Shown here piece after piece: positions 24,610 to 34,733 of a stretch of 64,000 bases of DNA. The notes under the pieces are model-generated. The model searched no databases, was not told the DNA's origin, and saw only the letters and a list, made by a program, of their open reading frames with translations. The DNA comes from Pyropia haitanensis (lineage: Eukaryota > Rhodophyta > Bangiophyceae > Bangiales > Bangiaceae): assembly GCA_008729055.1 (NCBI GenBank), contig SDUX01000008.1, positions 1-64,000 on the forward strand, written 5' to 3'. Each line of letters starts with the position of its first letter. The stretch's first letter is position 1. The position numbers were made by a program, and so were the translations under genes.

Positions 24610-25365
24610 CCCCGGCGCCGCCGCCGCAACCGTCCCCCGCCGCCGCCGGCAGACGCCCGTCCCCGCCCTCACCAGCCGACGGCGGGGGGACCCGCCGACA
24701 GCGTCGCCGCGGCGGCCGCGGCGGGTACTCGGCCACCACCGCCGACGGCGGCAGCGGGGGCGCCCACGGCGCCGCCGCCGCCGCCGCAAACGCCTCCACC
24801 GTCGGCACCGCGCTGGGCGCCAGGTGGGGGCCCAGCAGACCCCGGATGTCGGTCTTTGATTCGCCCCCGCCGCCGCCGCCGCCGCCCCGCGGTCGCGGCG
24901 CGTCGCCCCGCCGGGAGCCCCCGCCGCCGCCGCCCACCACCACCCCGCGAGGGCGGGCGGCGGCGGTGGCCGGTGGGGCGCGGCGGTCGCCGCCGCCGCC
25001 GCCGCTTCCGCCGCCGCCGCCGCCGCCGCCGTCGGGGGCGCCGCCGCCGTCCACCGACCCCCCCCCCGCCCCCGCCGCCCTCCGGCCCCATCCTCGCCCC
25101 CCTCACCCCCCGCCCCCTCCTCCACCGCGTCCGCCTCCCCCGTGATGGCCAGGCAGGACGCCATGGACCCCGCGGTGACGAGGTGCCGAATGGCTAGCCC
25201 CGGCGCGTACCCAACGACCGCCTCGTCTGGGAAGATTTGGTGGGTGAAGCGGGGGGCCGCCGCGGGGGGCCCGCCGCCCCCCCGGGGGAGGGGGGGGACG
25301 TCCCCAGCGCCACGGGTATGTCGGCGGGGGAGCGAATGAAGTAGGTGGTGAGGACGTCGTTGGCT
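24240..25365 (-). CDS. HAT1-like histone acetyltransferase type B catalytic subunit, frame-disrupted and lacking the GNAT core
   Basis: Reading downwards, the pieces follow HAT1 order. They are ANDVLTTYFIRSPADIPVAL (from 25365, after a ccccccctcag acceptor), RFTHQIFPDEAVVGYAPGL (~25245), ESKTDIRGLLGPHLAPSAV (~24870), HPEAVAYHKRVQAHAM and ASYIDDADPRWEVF (~24500-24395), then VELVAYATIYLFAVYEM (~24290). In known HAT1 these belong to the N-terminal domain and the start of the acetyltransferase fold. The frame changes between pieces. One change is at a C/G homopolymer near 25280 and one at a T6 run near 24405; the rest may be introns. The expected R..SQ and Q/R-x-x-G-x-G/A acetyl-CoA-binding segment was not found downstream, where plus-strand coding-like sequence begins. 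It could be a pseudogene, a gene damaged by homopolymer errors, or one with a distant last exon. Exon 1 was not located. Confidence 0.6.
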
Positions 25366-28293
25366 CTGAGGGGGGGGGGATGGCGCCCATTGTGCGGGTG
25401 GGGGGGCGGGGGGGGGGACGGGGAGAGGGCGGGGGGGGACAGCGGGGATACGGGGGGGTGGGGGGGGTGGGCGGGGGGGGGGGGAGGGTGGGTGCGTCCA
25501 GACAAGGAGGAGCGCGAGAGGCGGCGACTGGGGAGGGAGGGGACGCGAGGGAGCTGCGTGCCGGGGGTGGCGGACGCAACCAGAGGGGGGGAGGTGGCCC
25601 AATTGCGAGGAGGACAGGGGTGCGAGTGCTGTTGCCAGCGCAGTCGCGGTCGCAGCGGGGAACGATGAGGCCAAACGCGTTGGCGCGTTTTTTGTTTTCT
25701 CCCGCCCGTTTTTCGCGGGAACCCAAATTTCAAGATTCCGTGCCGAAAATGGGTAGAGGGTGGAAACCGATTCGGGGAGTGCGCGCGCGGGGGATGGGGC
25801 GGTCGGCGTGGTGTGTCGCGGCACACGCCCCGGTGCCTCTCACCGCCACTGCCGCGACACGGGGTGCGCATCCACCACCGTGACGGTGCGCTGTGGCGGG
25901 GGGGATGGCGTGGTGTCTAGCCGGTCCCTCTGGCGGGGCACACCGCCCTGCCGGCAGAGTGAGAGAACCCCGTCGCGCCGCGCCCCCGGGAGGGGGGGCC
26001 TTCACCCAACGGGCAGCGGGGACGGCGGCATCTCCATTGAGGCTGCCGCTTTGATGGCCGTCGGGGTGAGGGGCACGCCCATCCCTGGGTGTGTGGCGCG
26101 GGGAGATGGGCTTGCGCGGCCACCCCCAAGCCATGTCGCTGCCGCCCCCCACCTCTGCAAGGGCGGTCCCGAACTGGCACACAGCGCCAAGACGGAGAAA
26201 ACGAAAGGTGGACCACGACGCAAACCAACACACCCAAAACTCCGCTGCTCCAACGCCCTCGCACGCCCGGGGCCGCCGGGCTGCTCGCACACACCGCCTC
26301 CCCTTCCGCCCCCCCCCCTCCCGCGCCTGCCCAGCGCACGCAGCCCGTATCCCTATCCCTCCCATCCCCCCCCTTCCCACACGCCCCAGCCGGGCCAGCG
26401 CCAGGGGGGGACCGGGACAACTGCCCCCACTCGGCCCCGTCCCGGGGGGCGGGGGCCTTCCGTCCGCAGCGCGGGAGATGTCCCCGCCCAGGTCCAGCGC
26501 GCCCGCCGTGCACGCCCAAGCAGTCCTCCCCCCCCCCAGCCGCCACGCGCAAGTGACGGCACAAGCGCGGGGACCCCCGCCAGAGAGGCGGACATCCCCG
26601 CCGCGCCAATGCCCAAGCTCCCCCACCCACACCCGCCCCCCCTCCAGCCCACCCACAAACCCCGACCCCGCCGATCTCCACTCACCCTTCCCCAGCAGCC
26701 GCCACGAGCAGAGGGGGAGCAACACCGCCGCTGCCGCATCCCGCGGGGACACCCCCGCCGCCAACTGGCGGGAGGGAGGCCGCTGCCACCGCGGCTGCGG
26801 CCGCCACCCCGCCGCCTGCCGCCGCCACCCCCGCGTCCGCCACGGCCGCCGCCGTCCCCACCTCCCGCCGGCGGGCCCCCACGGCGCTCCGCCGCCCATG
26901 TCCCCTGGGGTCTGCCCCCTCGCGGCCCCGCCCGCGGCAGCCACCGTCTCGTCGGGCACCGACGGGGCAGCCGGTGGCCGCCGCACGTCGGATGTCCCCT
27001 CCCAGCCGCCGCCGCCACCGCCGCCGCCGCCGTTTCCGCCACAAACTGACCCCCGTGGCGCGGCGCGCCGCCTGGCGCCGCCCGCCGCCGCGAGGTTGGC
27101 CGGCCGCCCTGCCCGGCCGCCCCGCCCAGCCGCGGCTCTGACGGACGGTAGCCACCACCACCACCTCCATCACCCCCTCGCCCCCCGCCGCGGCCGCCCC
27201 CCGCCGCCGCACCCGCCGCCAGCAGCGACCCCGCCGCGCCGGATCGGGGCGGTGCTTCTCCGCGACCGCCGCGCCAGCGGCGCCCGTCGTTAGCCCCGGG
27301 TTCATGGCGGTGGTGCCGCACCCCCATCAGAGCGGGGTGTGTTTGGCTCCAGCCCTTCCACGACGGTGACCGTTGCTGACATCCGCGGGTCCACCACGGC
27401 CCGCGGGCCGTGGTCCCGGCCGGGACTGCCCCCCCCCCTCCCCCCTCGCACCCCCCTCCAAGACTGCCCACTGCGGCACTCCCCGCGCCGCCGCGAGCGC
27501 CGACCCAGAGGCCGCCGCCAGCAGCCGCCGCACCACCACCGCGGTGTGATCCTGCGTCCGCTGCCGGGGTCGCGACCGGCAGCGCGACAAGGACCGACTC
27601 GACAAGGAACAGTCATGGGCGGGGCGCGGTTGGCTCACCGTGGGGGGAGGGGGCGTCCGAGGTCGGGCCGCCGGCGTGTCGCGGTCCCCCCGCCGCCCGC
27701 AGTGGTGGAGGGGTCTTCAGGTCACACTCATCAGCCAAAGCCGGGCGGGTGTTGCCGAGCCGCTCATGGTGCCACACGCTCCCCAACCGCCACAATCGAT
27801 GTGGTAGGACGTCCCACCAACACCCGCCGGTGGCAGGCCGATACAAGGGAGGTGAGACGCAACACACAAATCTGCAACGCTGCCCCCGGCGCCGCCAGGC
27901 GACGGTGACGAGGGTGGGGGAGGGGCCGACTAGCCGCCGCACAACAGCCGCCGCACGTCACGGGGGCCGGGGTGGGGGGTGCAGGTGGGTCAAGAAGAGA
28001 ACAGCCACGGTCGCGGGGGCGCGGCTGCGGGAGAGAAACCTTCAAATTTTCGCGGTCAAATTCTCTCATTGATACTTTTGCAAGAAAACATGTCAAACTC
28101 TCTTCTGAATACTTTTCCAAGAGGACCTTCTAAACAATCCACACTCCACACGGCCCAGCTCGATCCGAGTGCGTCCCGCCGAGCAGCTCCTTGACACGGA
28201 TGCACAGCGGCGCCCCACCATGTGCCCTTTCTGGAGGTGCGCAGCGGGGCGTTGGCGGCTCCGCTTGTCCCCCGCCTGTGCACTTCAGCCAAC
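25366..28293. other. 2.9 kb G/C-run-rich region without a confident gene
   Basis: Directly upstream of the HAT1-like exon the minus strand is extremely C-rich (G runs on the plus strand at 25371-25500), as expected for an intron. Farther on, 25730-27300 contains long open frames on both strands rich in Arg, Pro, Gly and Ala, none with a recognisable motif. A short minus-strand stretch at about 27310-27390 (MSATVTVVEGLEPNTPRSD) is coding-like but isolated. From 28020 GC falls sharply, with two similar ATACTTTT(G/C)CAAGA words at 28071 and 28110, just before the Crinkler-like gene. Confidence 0.4.
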
Positions 28294-31200
28294 ATGTCGC
28301 GTCCGGGCGTCTCCTGGACGACACGGGCTACCTCAACGGGCTTTGTCGGCGGGGTGTCGCCACTGCGTCTGCTCGCGGGCAGCAGCGTCAGCGTCGGTGC
28401 TGCTCTGCCCAATGCTGACTACATGACCGTGCGCCCTCGTCTGGCGCGTGTGAAGCATGGCAAGGTCCAGTTTGGCGTCCTGCGCCAGCGCGTCCTGCCC
28501 TTCCCTGGGCGGCGGCTTGAAGCAGCAGCAACGAGGTGTCTTCGAATGCGAGCAGGTCCGAGTGTGGGAGGCGGTGGATGTCCTGACGGAGAACAAGGTG
28601 GAGTGGAACCGTCCGTGCCTCCGTCTTCCTCTCCGTGCACGCCTGCACCTGCGCCCGTGCCCCCGTCTACAACCATGCCTACACCCGCGCCCCCGTCTGC
28701 GTCTACACCCGCGCCCCCGTCTGCGACTACACCCGCGCCCACGTCTGCGGCTACACCCGCGCCCCCGTCTGCGACTACACCTGCGCCCCCGTCTGCGGCT
28801 ACACCCGCGCCCCCGTCTGCGACTACACCCGCGCCCCCGTCTGCGGCTACACCCGCGCCCCCGTCTGCGGCTGCGCCCGCGTCCCCGTCTGCGGCTGCGC
28901 CCGCGCCCCCGTCTACGCCTGCGCCTACGCCCCAGTCTATGCCTCAAGGTGTAGATGACCCAGCTGCGCTTGATCGACAAGCTGACGCGCACATGAGGTC
29001 GGCCGACGAGCTCATGAGCCTCTTTAGGGCGGCGACAGACCCCGCGGACGGCAAGACTTTTTCTGTGGCGGCCGCCCAGCTTATGGCGCTGGCCACGAAC
29101 CTGCGGGAGCGGGCTGCGGTCGCGAGAACCCTAGGACCCGTTCGTCGCACGCTGCGCAAGCTGAATCTGCTGCGGGACCCTGACGTACAACAAGACCGAT
29201 CACCGCCCCACTTTTCCCGCATCTTCATGCCCCATCCGTGGCGGCCCCGAGTGGATCTCGGGGACACCATCCCCCGTTTTTGGGACGAGGTAGTATGGCA
29301 TGTGACCAGTGCCCTACCCGTCCGCGTCCCCGGCCTTGAAGACGGGGAGGGTGAAGAGGACCAGATTTCGCCCGGACGCCTGCCGCTGTTGTACCTGTTG
29401 TCATCTTTTGGTCGTGGCAAGACGCTCTTCCTCCGAGAAGCTGCCGACTACCTGCATGCTGATGAAGATCGTGTGACGATCACTAGAGCTAGCCGCACTG
29501 TGCACGGCCGTCGGGTGGTCGTGCTGGCAGCCAACTTCAACGGCCGCTTCGTCGTCCAGACCCAGGAGGTGAATGGGCTGGAGAGCCGCACTGACGAGTT
29601 TGGGTCCAACTTTTACCTGCTGCTCTACGTGCGCGTCCTCTTTAACGAGCTGGCCAAGATGGACGACCCGTCCCAGAACTTCACTCGCTTCCTCAAGCAC
29701 TTCTATGAAGATTATGAGGATCGTCGCTTCAACTTCCGGGACGTGTACGAGGAAGCACAAGAGCTGGTGGCTACCCGAGCTGGCCGGGGCTCGAGTCGCG
29801 ACGTCGTGGTGCTACTGGTGGACGAGATGGCGAAGCTGCGTGCCCAGACGGGCGGAGCGCTCTGCTCCAAGCTGGGAATGGACATCAGCTACTTGATCAG
29901 GTCGGAGTGCTGCTCCTTGCCGGAGGCTGGGTCTGGGCTTGGCCTGGCTTGCTGCACAGCCATGGAGTCTGCCTTCATGTTGGCGGAGCGCTCGGCATCT
30001 GGACGGGATGCCGACCCTGTGGATTGCATTCCTCCTGGCTCCGTACTGGCGCAGAAGCTCCGTTTGCGGGACGCCATGCGCCTGGGAGCTGGTGATCACC
30101 TGGGGTTTGACTGGGTGCAGACTGGTGCGGGACGAGCTGCCGTCTCCCCTGAGGCTGATCACACGGCTGCCGCCATGGTCCTACTGGGCGGCGTGCTCTG
30201 GCGCTCCTGTGAGCTCCTTGCGATCGAGCTGCAGGGCAGGAGTCGTGACTCCTCTGTGACGGACATGCTGAACCGCGTGCAGAAGAAGCTTGTGACGGAC
30301 TCGGGCGGCCGGAAGCTGGGCTGTGCGTCATTGTGGGCCAACGAGAATGCCATCTTCCGCGACCATGTGCTTGCTGCCACGCTTCTTGCGGAGGTTGTGT
30401 CTGAGAGTGCCCGCGTGATCCCGACGAGAAATGAGGCGCTACATGGACCGGATGCGGAGGAGCCTGTGACCAAACCCGTGTCGGAGCCTGTGTCGGAGCC
30501 CGTGTCGGAGCCCGTGTCGGAGCCCGTGTCGGAGCCTGTGATAGAGCCCGTGTCGGGGCCTGTGACCTCAAGAGAAGAGGTGCTGGCCTTACGCGCGAAG
30601 CTGGCGATGGAGGTGTGGGAGCGCACCAACAACATGTCACTGGACGGGCTCACGTGGGGCGACACTGTTGCTCTCGGCCTCCTCACCTCCGGTCGAGCGT
30701 TGAAGTTCACCCCGGTCGTGATCCCGCTGGTCCTGCTGAGAGCCCTTCAGGACGAGAACTTGACGCCGTCTTCGAACCTGTGGGGAGCCCTGCAGGCCAT
30801 CACCCGCGAAGCTACTGCGTCGGCGGGGGACATATACGACGACCAGGGCACGCAACTGCGGACGGCCGTCAAGTATGCTTGGTGCGGATGGGAGCTGTTT
30901 TTGCTGCGCTGGGAGCACCTCATCTCGGCTGCGCGAGCATTGCGGCCCCATGCTTGGCGGTCTGTGACTTTTGCGGGTCTGTACGGACGCCAGCCACATG
31001 CTCTCTGTTACCAGGGACGAAGCCCGCTGCTGCAACAGGTCTTGGTGAACGCCGCTGTGGAACGGACTGGTGTTATTTTCCTGTGTGGTGCTGGTGAAAA
31101 GGCGGCGGACCCGTCGGCGGTCACCCTTTACGATCTACTCGCTGGTCGCGTACCTGATCACGAGATGTTGCGGACGGTCTACAAGCTACCGAATGGGACG

Positions 31201-31653
31201 GCGTCGTTGGACGGCGTGTGCTTCTACAAGGCTGTCAGCTCCGTGCCAGGTGTCGTTGTGGAGGGAGAGCTGGTTGCTGTCTTCCTCCAGGCCAAGTACT
31301 CTGTGCCAACGGCGTCTACCTTGATCGGGAAGAAGGATGTGGAGGATTCATTGGACCTGTTGGGCGCCGTGGATGGGGATGCGGGCGAGCAAGAGCGGAC
31401 CTTGTTCGGTGACAAGATGATCTCGGACAAGTGGCGGCGGCGGTCGGTGTTTGTGTTTGCCTGCATGTGTAAGCTCTCTTCCACGACCAAGGCACTAGCT
31501 GGTCCTTTGGCTCCTCAGACCTTTGTCCTGGACGAGGACGGCATGGAGAGGCTGCTGGGAGTGACGCTCTTCTGCATCGCCCGGGCCCTCTATATTTTTC
31601 ACCCACCACAGCCGACTCCTCTATCCAGCCCTGCGACGGCTGCTGGTGCCTGA
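28294..31653 (+). CDS. Crinkler-like (CRN) P-loop NTPase with C-terminal PD-(D/E)xK-type nuclease domain
   Basis: A 1119-residue protein in one open frame. I chose the ATG at 28294; the frame is open further upstream but with no earlier in-frame ATG seen. Residues ~110-220 are a low-complexity region of PPSA(T/A)TPA repeats. A Walker A-like loop SSFGRGKT lies at 370-377 and a Walker B strand VVVLLVDE at 504-511. A second repeat, VSEP in tandem, lies near 730. The C-terminal region has D973 (LDGVCFYKAV) followed by VAVFLQAKYS with Q999-x-K1001, the D...QxK pattern of restriction-endonuclease folds. NTPase plus REase is the architecture described for Crinkler/RHS-type proteins, which are secreted effectors in some parasites and transposon-linked genes elsewhere. 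The gene is lower in GC than its neighbours, which may mean transfer. I see no convincing signal peptide. The Walker A lacks its first glycine, so ATPase activity is uncertain. Confidence 0.75.
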   Translation: MSRPGVSWTTRATSTGFVGGVSPLRLLAGSSVSVGAALPNADYMTVRPRLARVKHGKVQFGVLRQRVLPFPGRRLEAAATRCLRMRAGPSVGGGGCPDGEQGGVEPSVPPSSSPCTPAPAPVPPSTTMPTPAPPSASTPAPPSATTPAPTSAATPAPPSATTPAPPSAATPAPPSATTPAPPSAATPAPPSAAAPASPSAAAPAPPSTPAPTPQSMPQGVDDPAALDRQADAHMRSADELMSLFRAATDPADGKTFSVAAAQLMALATNLRERAAVARTLGPVRRTLRKLNLLRDPDVQQDRSPPHFSRIFMPHPWRPRVDLGDTIPRFWDEVVWHVTSALPVRVPGLEDGEGEEDQISPGRLPLLYLLSSFGRGKTLFLREAADYLHADEDRVTITRASRTVHGRRVVVLAANFNGRFVVQTQEVNGLESRTDEFGSNFYLLLYVRVLFNELAKMDDPSQNFTRFLKHFYEDYEDRRFNFRDVYEEAQELVATRAGRGSSRDVVVLLVDEMAKLRAQTGGALCSKLGMDISYLIRSECCSLPEAGSGLGLACCTAMESAFMLAERSASGRDADPVDCIPPGSVLAQKLRLRDAMRLGAGDHLGFDWVQTGAGRAAVSPEADHTAAAMVLLGGVLWRSCELLAIELQGRSRDSSVTDMLNRVQKKLVTDSGGRKLGCASLWANENAIFRDHVLAATLLAEVVSESARVIPTRNEALHGPDAEEPVTKPVSEPVSEPVSEPVSEPVSEPVIEPVSGPVTSREEVLALRAKLAMEVWERTNNMSLDGLTWGDTVALGLLTSGRALKFTPVVIPLVLLRALQDENLTPSSNLWGALQAITREATASAGDIYDDQGTQLRTAVKYAWCGWELFLLRWEHLISAARALRPHAWRSVTFAGLYGRQPHALCYQGRSPLLQQVLVNAAVERTGVIFLCGAGEKAADPSAVTLYDLLAGRVPDHEMLRTVYKLPNGTASLDGVCFYKAVSSVPGVVVEGELVAVFLQAKYSVPTASTLIGKKDVEDSLDLLGAVDGDAGEQERTLFGDKMISDKWRRRSVFVFACMCKLSSTTKALAGPLAPQTFVLDEDGMERLLGVTLFCIARALYIFHPPQPTPLSSPATAAGA
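28656..28930 (+). repeat. 24-bp minisatellite within the Crinkler-like gene
   Basis: About eleven copies of a 24-base unit (cccgcgcccccgtctgcggc and variants) encode the octapeptide PPSA(A/T)TPA. Alternating ggct and gact variants suggest growth by two-unit blocks. Confidence 0.85.
30470..30570 (+). repeat. 12-bp minisatellite (VSEP repeats) within the Crinkler-like gene
   Basis: Roughly seven copies of gtgtcggagccc encode VSEP tetrapeptides between the NTPase and nuclease parts of the protein, probably a flexible linker of variable length. Confidence 0.85.
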
Positions 31654-34139
31654 AGTGCTGCGCCGAGGATCGCGTGTCTTTGTACCTACCTCTCTTCCGT
31701 GGGAGCGTCCCCGCCGCTGCCCCCGCTGCCGCCGCTGCAGCGGGAGCCGCGGACATTGACGGCGTGCCAGCCACCAGGAGGAGTCGAGTCTCCCCCCTGC
31801 CGGCCAATCGCGGTGCGGCGGGTGCCGCCGCCCCTGCCGCCGCCGCGGGTCCGACGTTGTCTGACGCTGCGTGTGCAGCACGTGTTGCTTTCCGGACAGT
31901 ACATCACCAGGCTGCTAAGGACGTGGCCGCGGTGGCGGCGGCGGCAGCGGGCGCTTGTGGGCGGGAGGCGGGGGCGTATGGCGGGCTCCTGGGGAGGGGG
32001 GGGGGAGGGGGCGGCGGTGGCGGTGGCGGTGGGGGGGCGACCGCCCGCACGTGCGCCGCGTGTGGGGGGGGGGGGGAGAGGACGGACACCAACGGTGGGG
32101 GTGGCTGGCGGGGGGTGGGGGTGGGCGGGTGCCCAGGGCAGCGCCCCTCGCCGCACCCCTTCCACCTGGCCTTTCGCCTGTGCCTGGCGCGGGGGGGGGC
32201 GGCGGCGGGCGGTGGAGGCGGCGGCGCGGCGGCGCCGCCCGCCGCTTTCTCCGCCGACTGCGGGCGCCCCTCGGGCGTGGGCTCCCGCCTGGTCGGGGCG
32301 CTGCCGCCGGCAGCGGGCGGCAAGGACGTGCGGGTGACTCTCCGGGCACCGCGGAGGAACGTGGAGGTGGTGGAGCCCGCTGCGGCGGCGGCGGCGGCCG
32401 TCGCCGCGGTTGTGCGGGGGAGGCGCTACCGCGCGGCGCTGTTGCCATGGCGCGATGGCAGCGACTCCCGTTTGAAAAGGCGGTGCACGCGGCGGGGTCG
32501 CCGCTGGCGGAGGGGGAGGTGGGGGAGGGCGGGGGGGGTGAGGGGAGCCGCGAGGCCGCCCTGACCGCCCTGATCTGGGCCGTTGCCGACCCGGAGCGGG
32601 AGGCGGTGTGGCTGGCGAGCCTGAGCGACGGGGTCCTCGGGCGGCTGCGGAAAGACCTCGTCGCCGCCGCCGACGCGGTGGATAGCGTCGGCGGCGTGTG
32701 CGGCGGCGAAAGCAGCGCGGCGGCGGGCGCTGGCGCGGGCGCGGGCACGGGCGGGGGCACCCCCCAGGGGCACGTGAAAGCGGTGCTGACGGCAACGGTG
32801 CGGGCGTCCCACCTCGACTACACCACCTCTTTTCGGCGGTTGGCGGCAGTGCCGGCGGCAGCGGACGCCGCCGCGGCGGCTGTCACCCTAGACACGGTGG
32901 CGGTGGCGGCGGCGTGGGACCCCGCCGCGGATGCCCTCTACCAGTCCGCCTTTGGGACGTACGACCTGGGTCTGGCGGCGGCGGTGGCGGCGGCGGCGCC
33001 ATCCATGGATTCCACCGAGGTGCGGGCGTGGCATGCGGCCCTCTGGCGGATGCAACCCGCCGTGCGGCGGCTGGCCATTGACGCTAAGCTCGGGCGGTGC
33101 GGCCGGTCCGGCACCTGTACGACGCGCACTCTGTGGGGGTGGTGATGGACGTGGAGGAACGGGCGGCGGCGGCCGCCGCCGCGACAGCGGGGCGGTGGGA
33201 GGTGCCGCCGCCGTTTTGGAAGCCCGCCCTGGGGGGGGGTGGGGGGGGGAGGCGGCGACGGTCACTGCGAAGGCGAGGGCGTCGACGTGGAGGCGGTGGC
33301 GACGGCCAACCGGGCGGCCCTCTCCCGCCGCGCCGCCGCGGTGGTGGCGTACGCGACCGCTCACGGGGTGCACGCCGCGGCGCTGCTGGAGGTGGGGGGA
33401 GAGGCGGCGGTGGTGGCGGCGTTTTCGCCCGCCTACGCCGCGGTCCTGCCTGAGGAGAGGCCCCGCAACAAGGGCGCCGCCGTTCTGGGCGCCTCGGGCG
33501 CGTTTGGGGGGGGAAGGGATGGGGGGAGGGACGCGGGGTCCGCCGCTCCCGCCGCCCTTTTCCGCTACCGCCGCTGACGGTGGGGACGGCAGCGGTGCCC
33601 CCGCCGGGGACGTCGAGGGCGCCTGTCTGGTCGTGGCCCTCGCCGCCGCCAAGGCGCACGTGCGGGCGGGAGCGTGGCGGCTGGCAATGGCGGCGCTGCC
33701 CCCTCCCACCCCCCCCCCCGCCCTTCCCCCCACCGCCGCCGCCGCTGTCGCTCTCGTCGATTGCCGCCGCTGCCGGTGCAACCATCGCCGCCGCCGCCGG
33801 TACAACCGCTGCCGTCGCCGCCATCGCCACCGCCGTCGCCACCGCCGTCGCAACCGGCGCCGTCAACGTTGTCGCCGCCGTCGCCGCCGGCGGCGCTGCG
33901 GTCGTGGCCGTCGGCGCTGACCAAGGCGGTCTCCGTGCCGCGCACGCGGCGTGCCGGCCGCTGGTCTCGCTCATGGCACCGCGGCGGCGCGGCCGGCGGT
34001 CGGTGAGGAGCCCCGCGACGGGGTATGGGGTGGCGGGGTGGTGCGGAGGGGGGGGGGGGGGGGTGGGCGGCGGAGCTTGCGTGCGTGGACTTAATTTTGT
34101 GTTGCACCGCCAACCAGCACGAGAGGAAGACCACCGTCC
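31654..34139 (+). other. Candidate GC-rich coding region, product unknown, frame not resolved
   Basis: Plus-strand frames contain stretches with the look of folded protein. They lie at about 31850-31970 (TLSDAACAARVAFRTVHHQA), 32445-32700 (EAALTALIWAVADPEREAVW, ending GVLGRLRKDLVAAADAV), 32770-33100 (HVKAVLTATVRASHLDYTTS, ending WHAALWRMQPAVRRLAIDAK), 33105-33230 (HLYDAHSVGVVMDVEERAAA) and 33290-33510 (AVATANRAALSRRAAAVVAY). They occupy different frames separated by G runs, so either introns or homopolymer errors intervene. The pieces suggest an alpha-helical protein. I recognise no family. A hydrophobic Ala/Val/Thr-rich stretch near 33760-33910 could be membrane-spanning. Confidence 0.35.
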
Positions 34140-34733
34140 GTGCGACCGCCTCTTCGTGGCCACGAAAGGCGTAGGATGCTCATGCGATGCTATGCCTCAC
34201 ACGAACCGTCTCCCCCACACCCGCCGGTTGTCGCCGCCCGCCCGCCCCTGCCTGCCTGTCCCACTTGCCCGCCCTGGCTGCAGCACGCCGCCCCGAAGTT
34301 CCGTTCCCGCCCCCGCCCGTCTGCGGTTGCCTGCACCGCTGCGGCGGCGTCGGGGGTGCTCGTCGGCGGCACCACGGGTCGTTCCGGCGTGCATCCGCGG
34401 CCGGCCGCCACGACCCTTCATCGCCGCGCGCAGTGGTGCGCCGGCCGCCGTCGTCGACGCGGCCAAACGCGTCGCGGTCGCCACTGTGCACGCCACACGC
34501 GGTCCTTGATCCATACCACGTGTCCGCGGAGCGTCTGGGGCTGCAACGGCCACGTGGCCGAAGGGGTTGTCCGCGGCCGGCGCCGCCCGACTCGGTGTGG
34601 CTGCCGTCGTCTCCGCGGTGCCCTCGCAGGAGCGGCAGCTGCGGTTGCCGACGCCCGGCCGCCCAACGCCCAGTCCCCCCCTACCTGCCCTCCTCCCCCC
34701 CCCCCTCACGCCCCTTGGCGCGGCCCCGTTTCC
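34140..34733 (+). other. Upstream region of LAS1
   Basis: The LAS1 reading frame stays open back to 34140, but the sequence is Pro/Arg/Ala low-complexity and matches nothing. The conserved LAS1 domain starts immediately after the ATG at 34734, so I treat this as promoter and 5' untranslated sequence. Confidence 0.45.
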
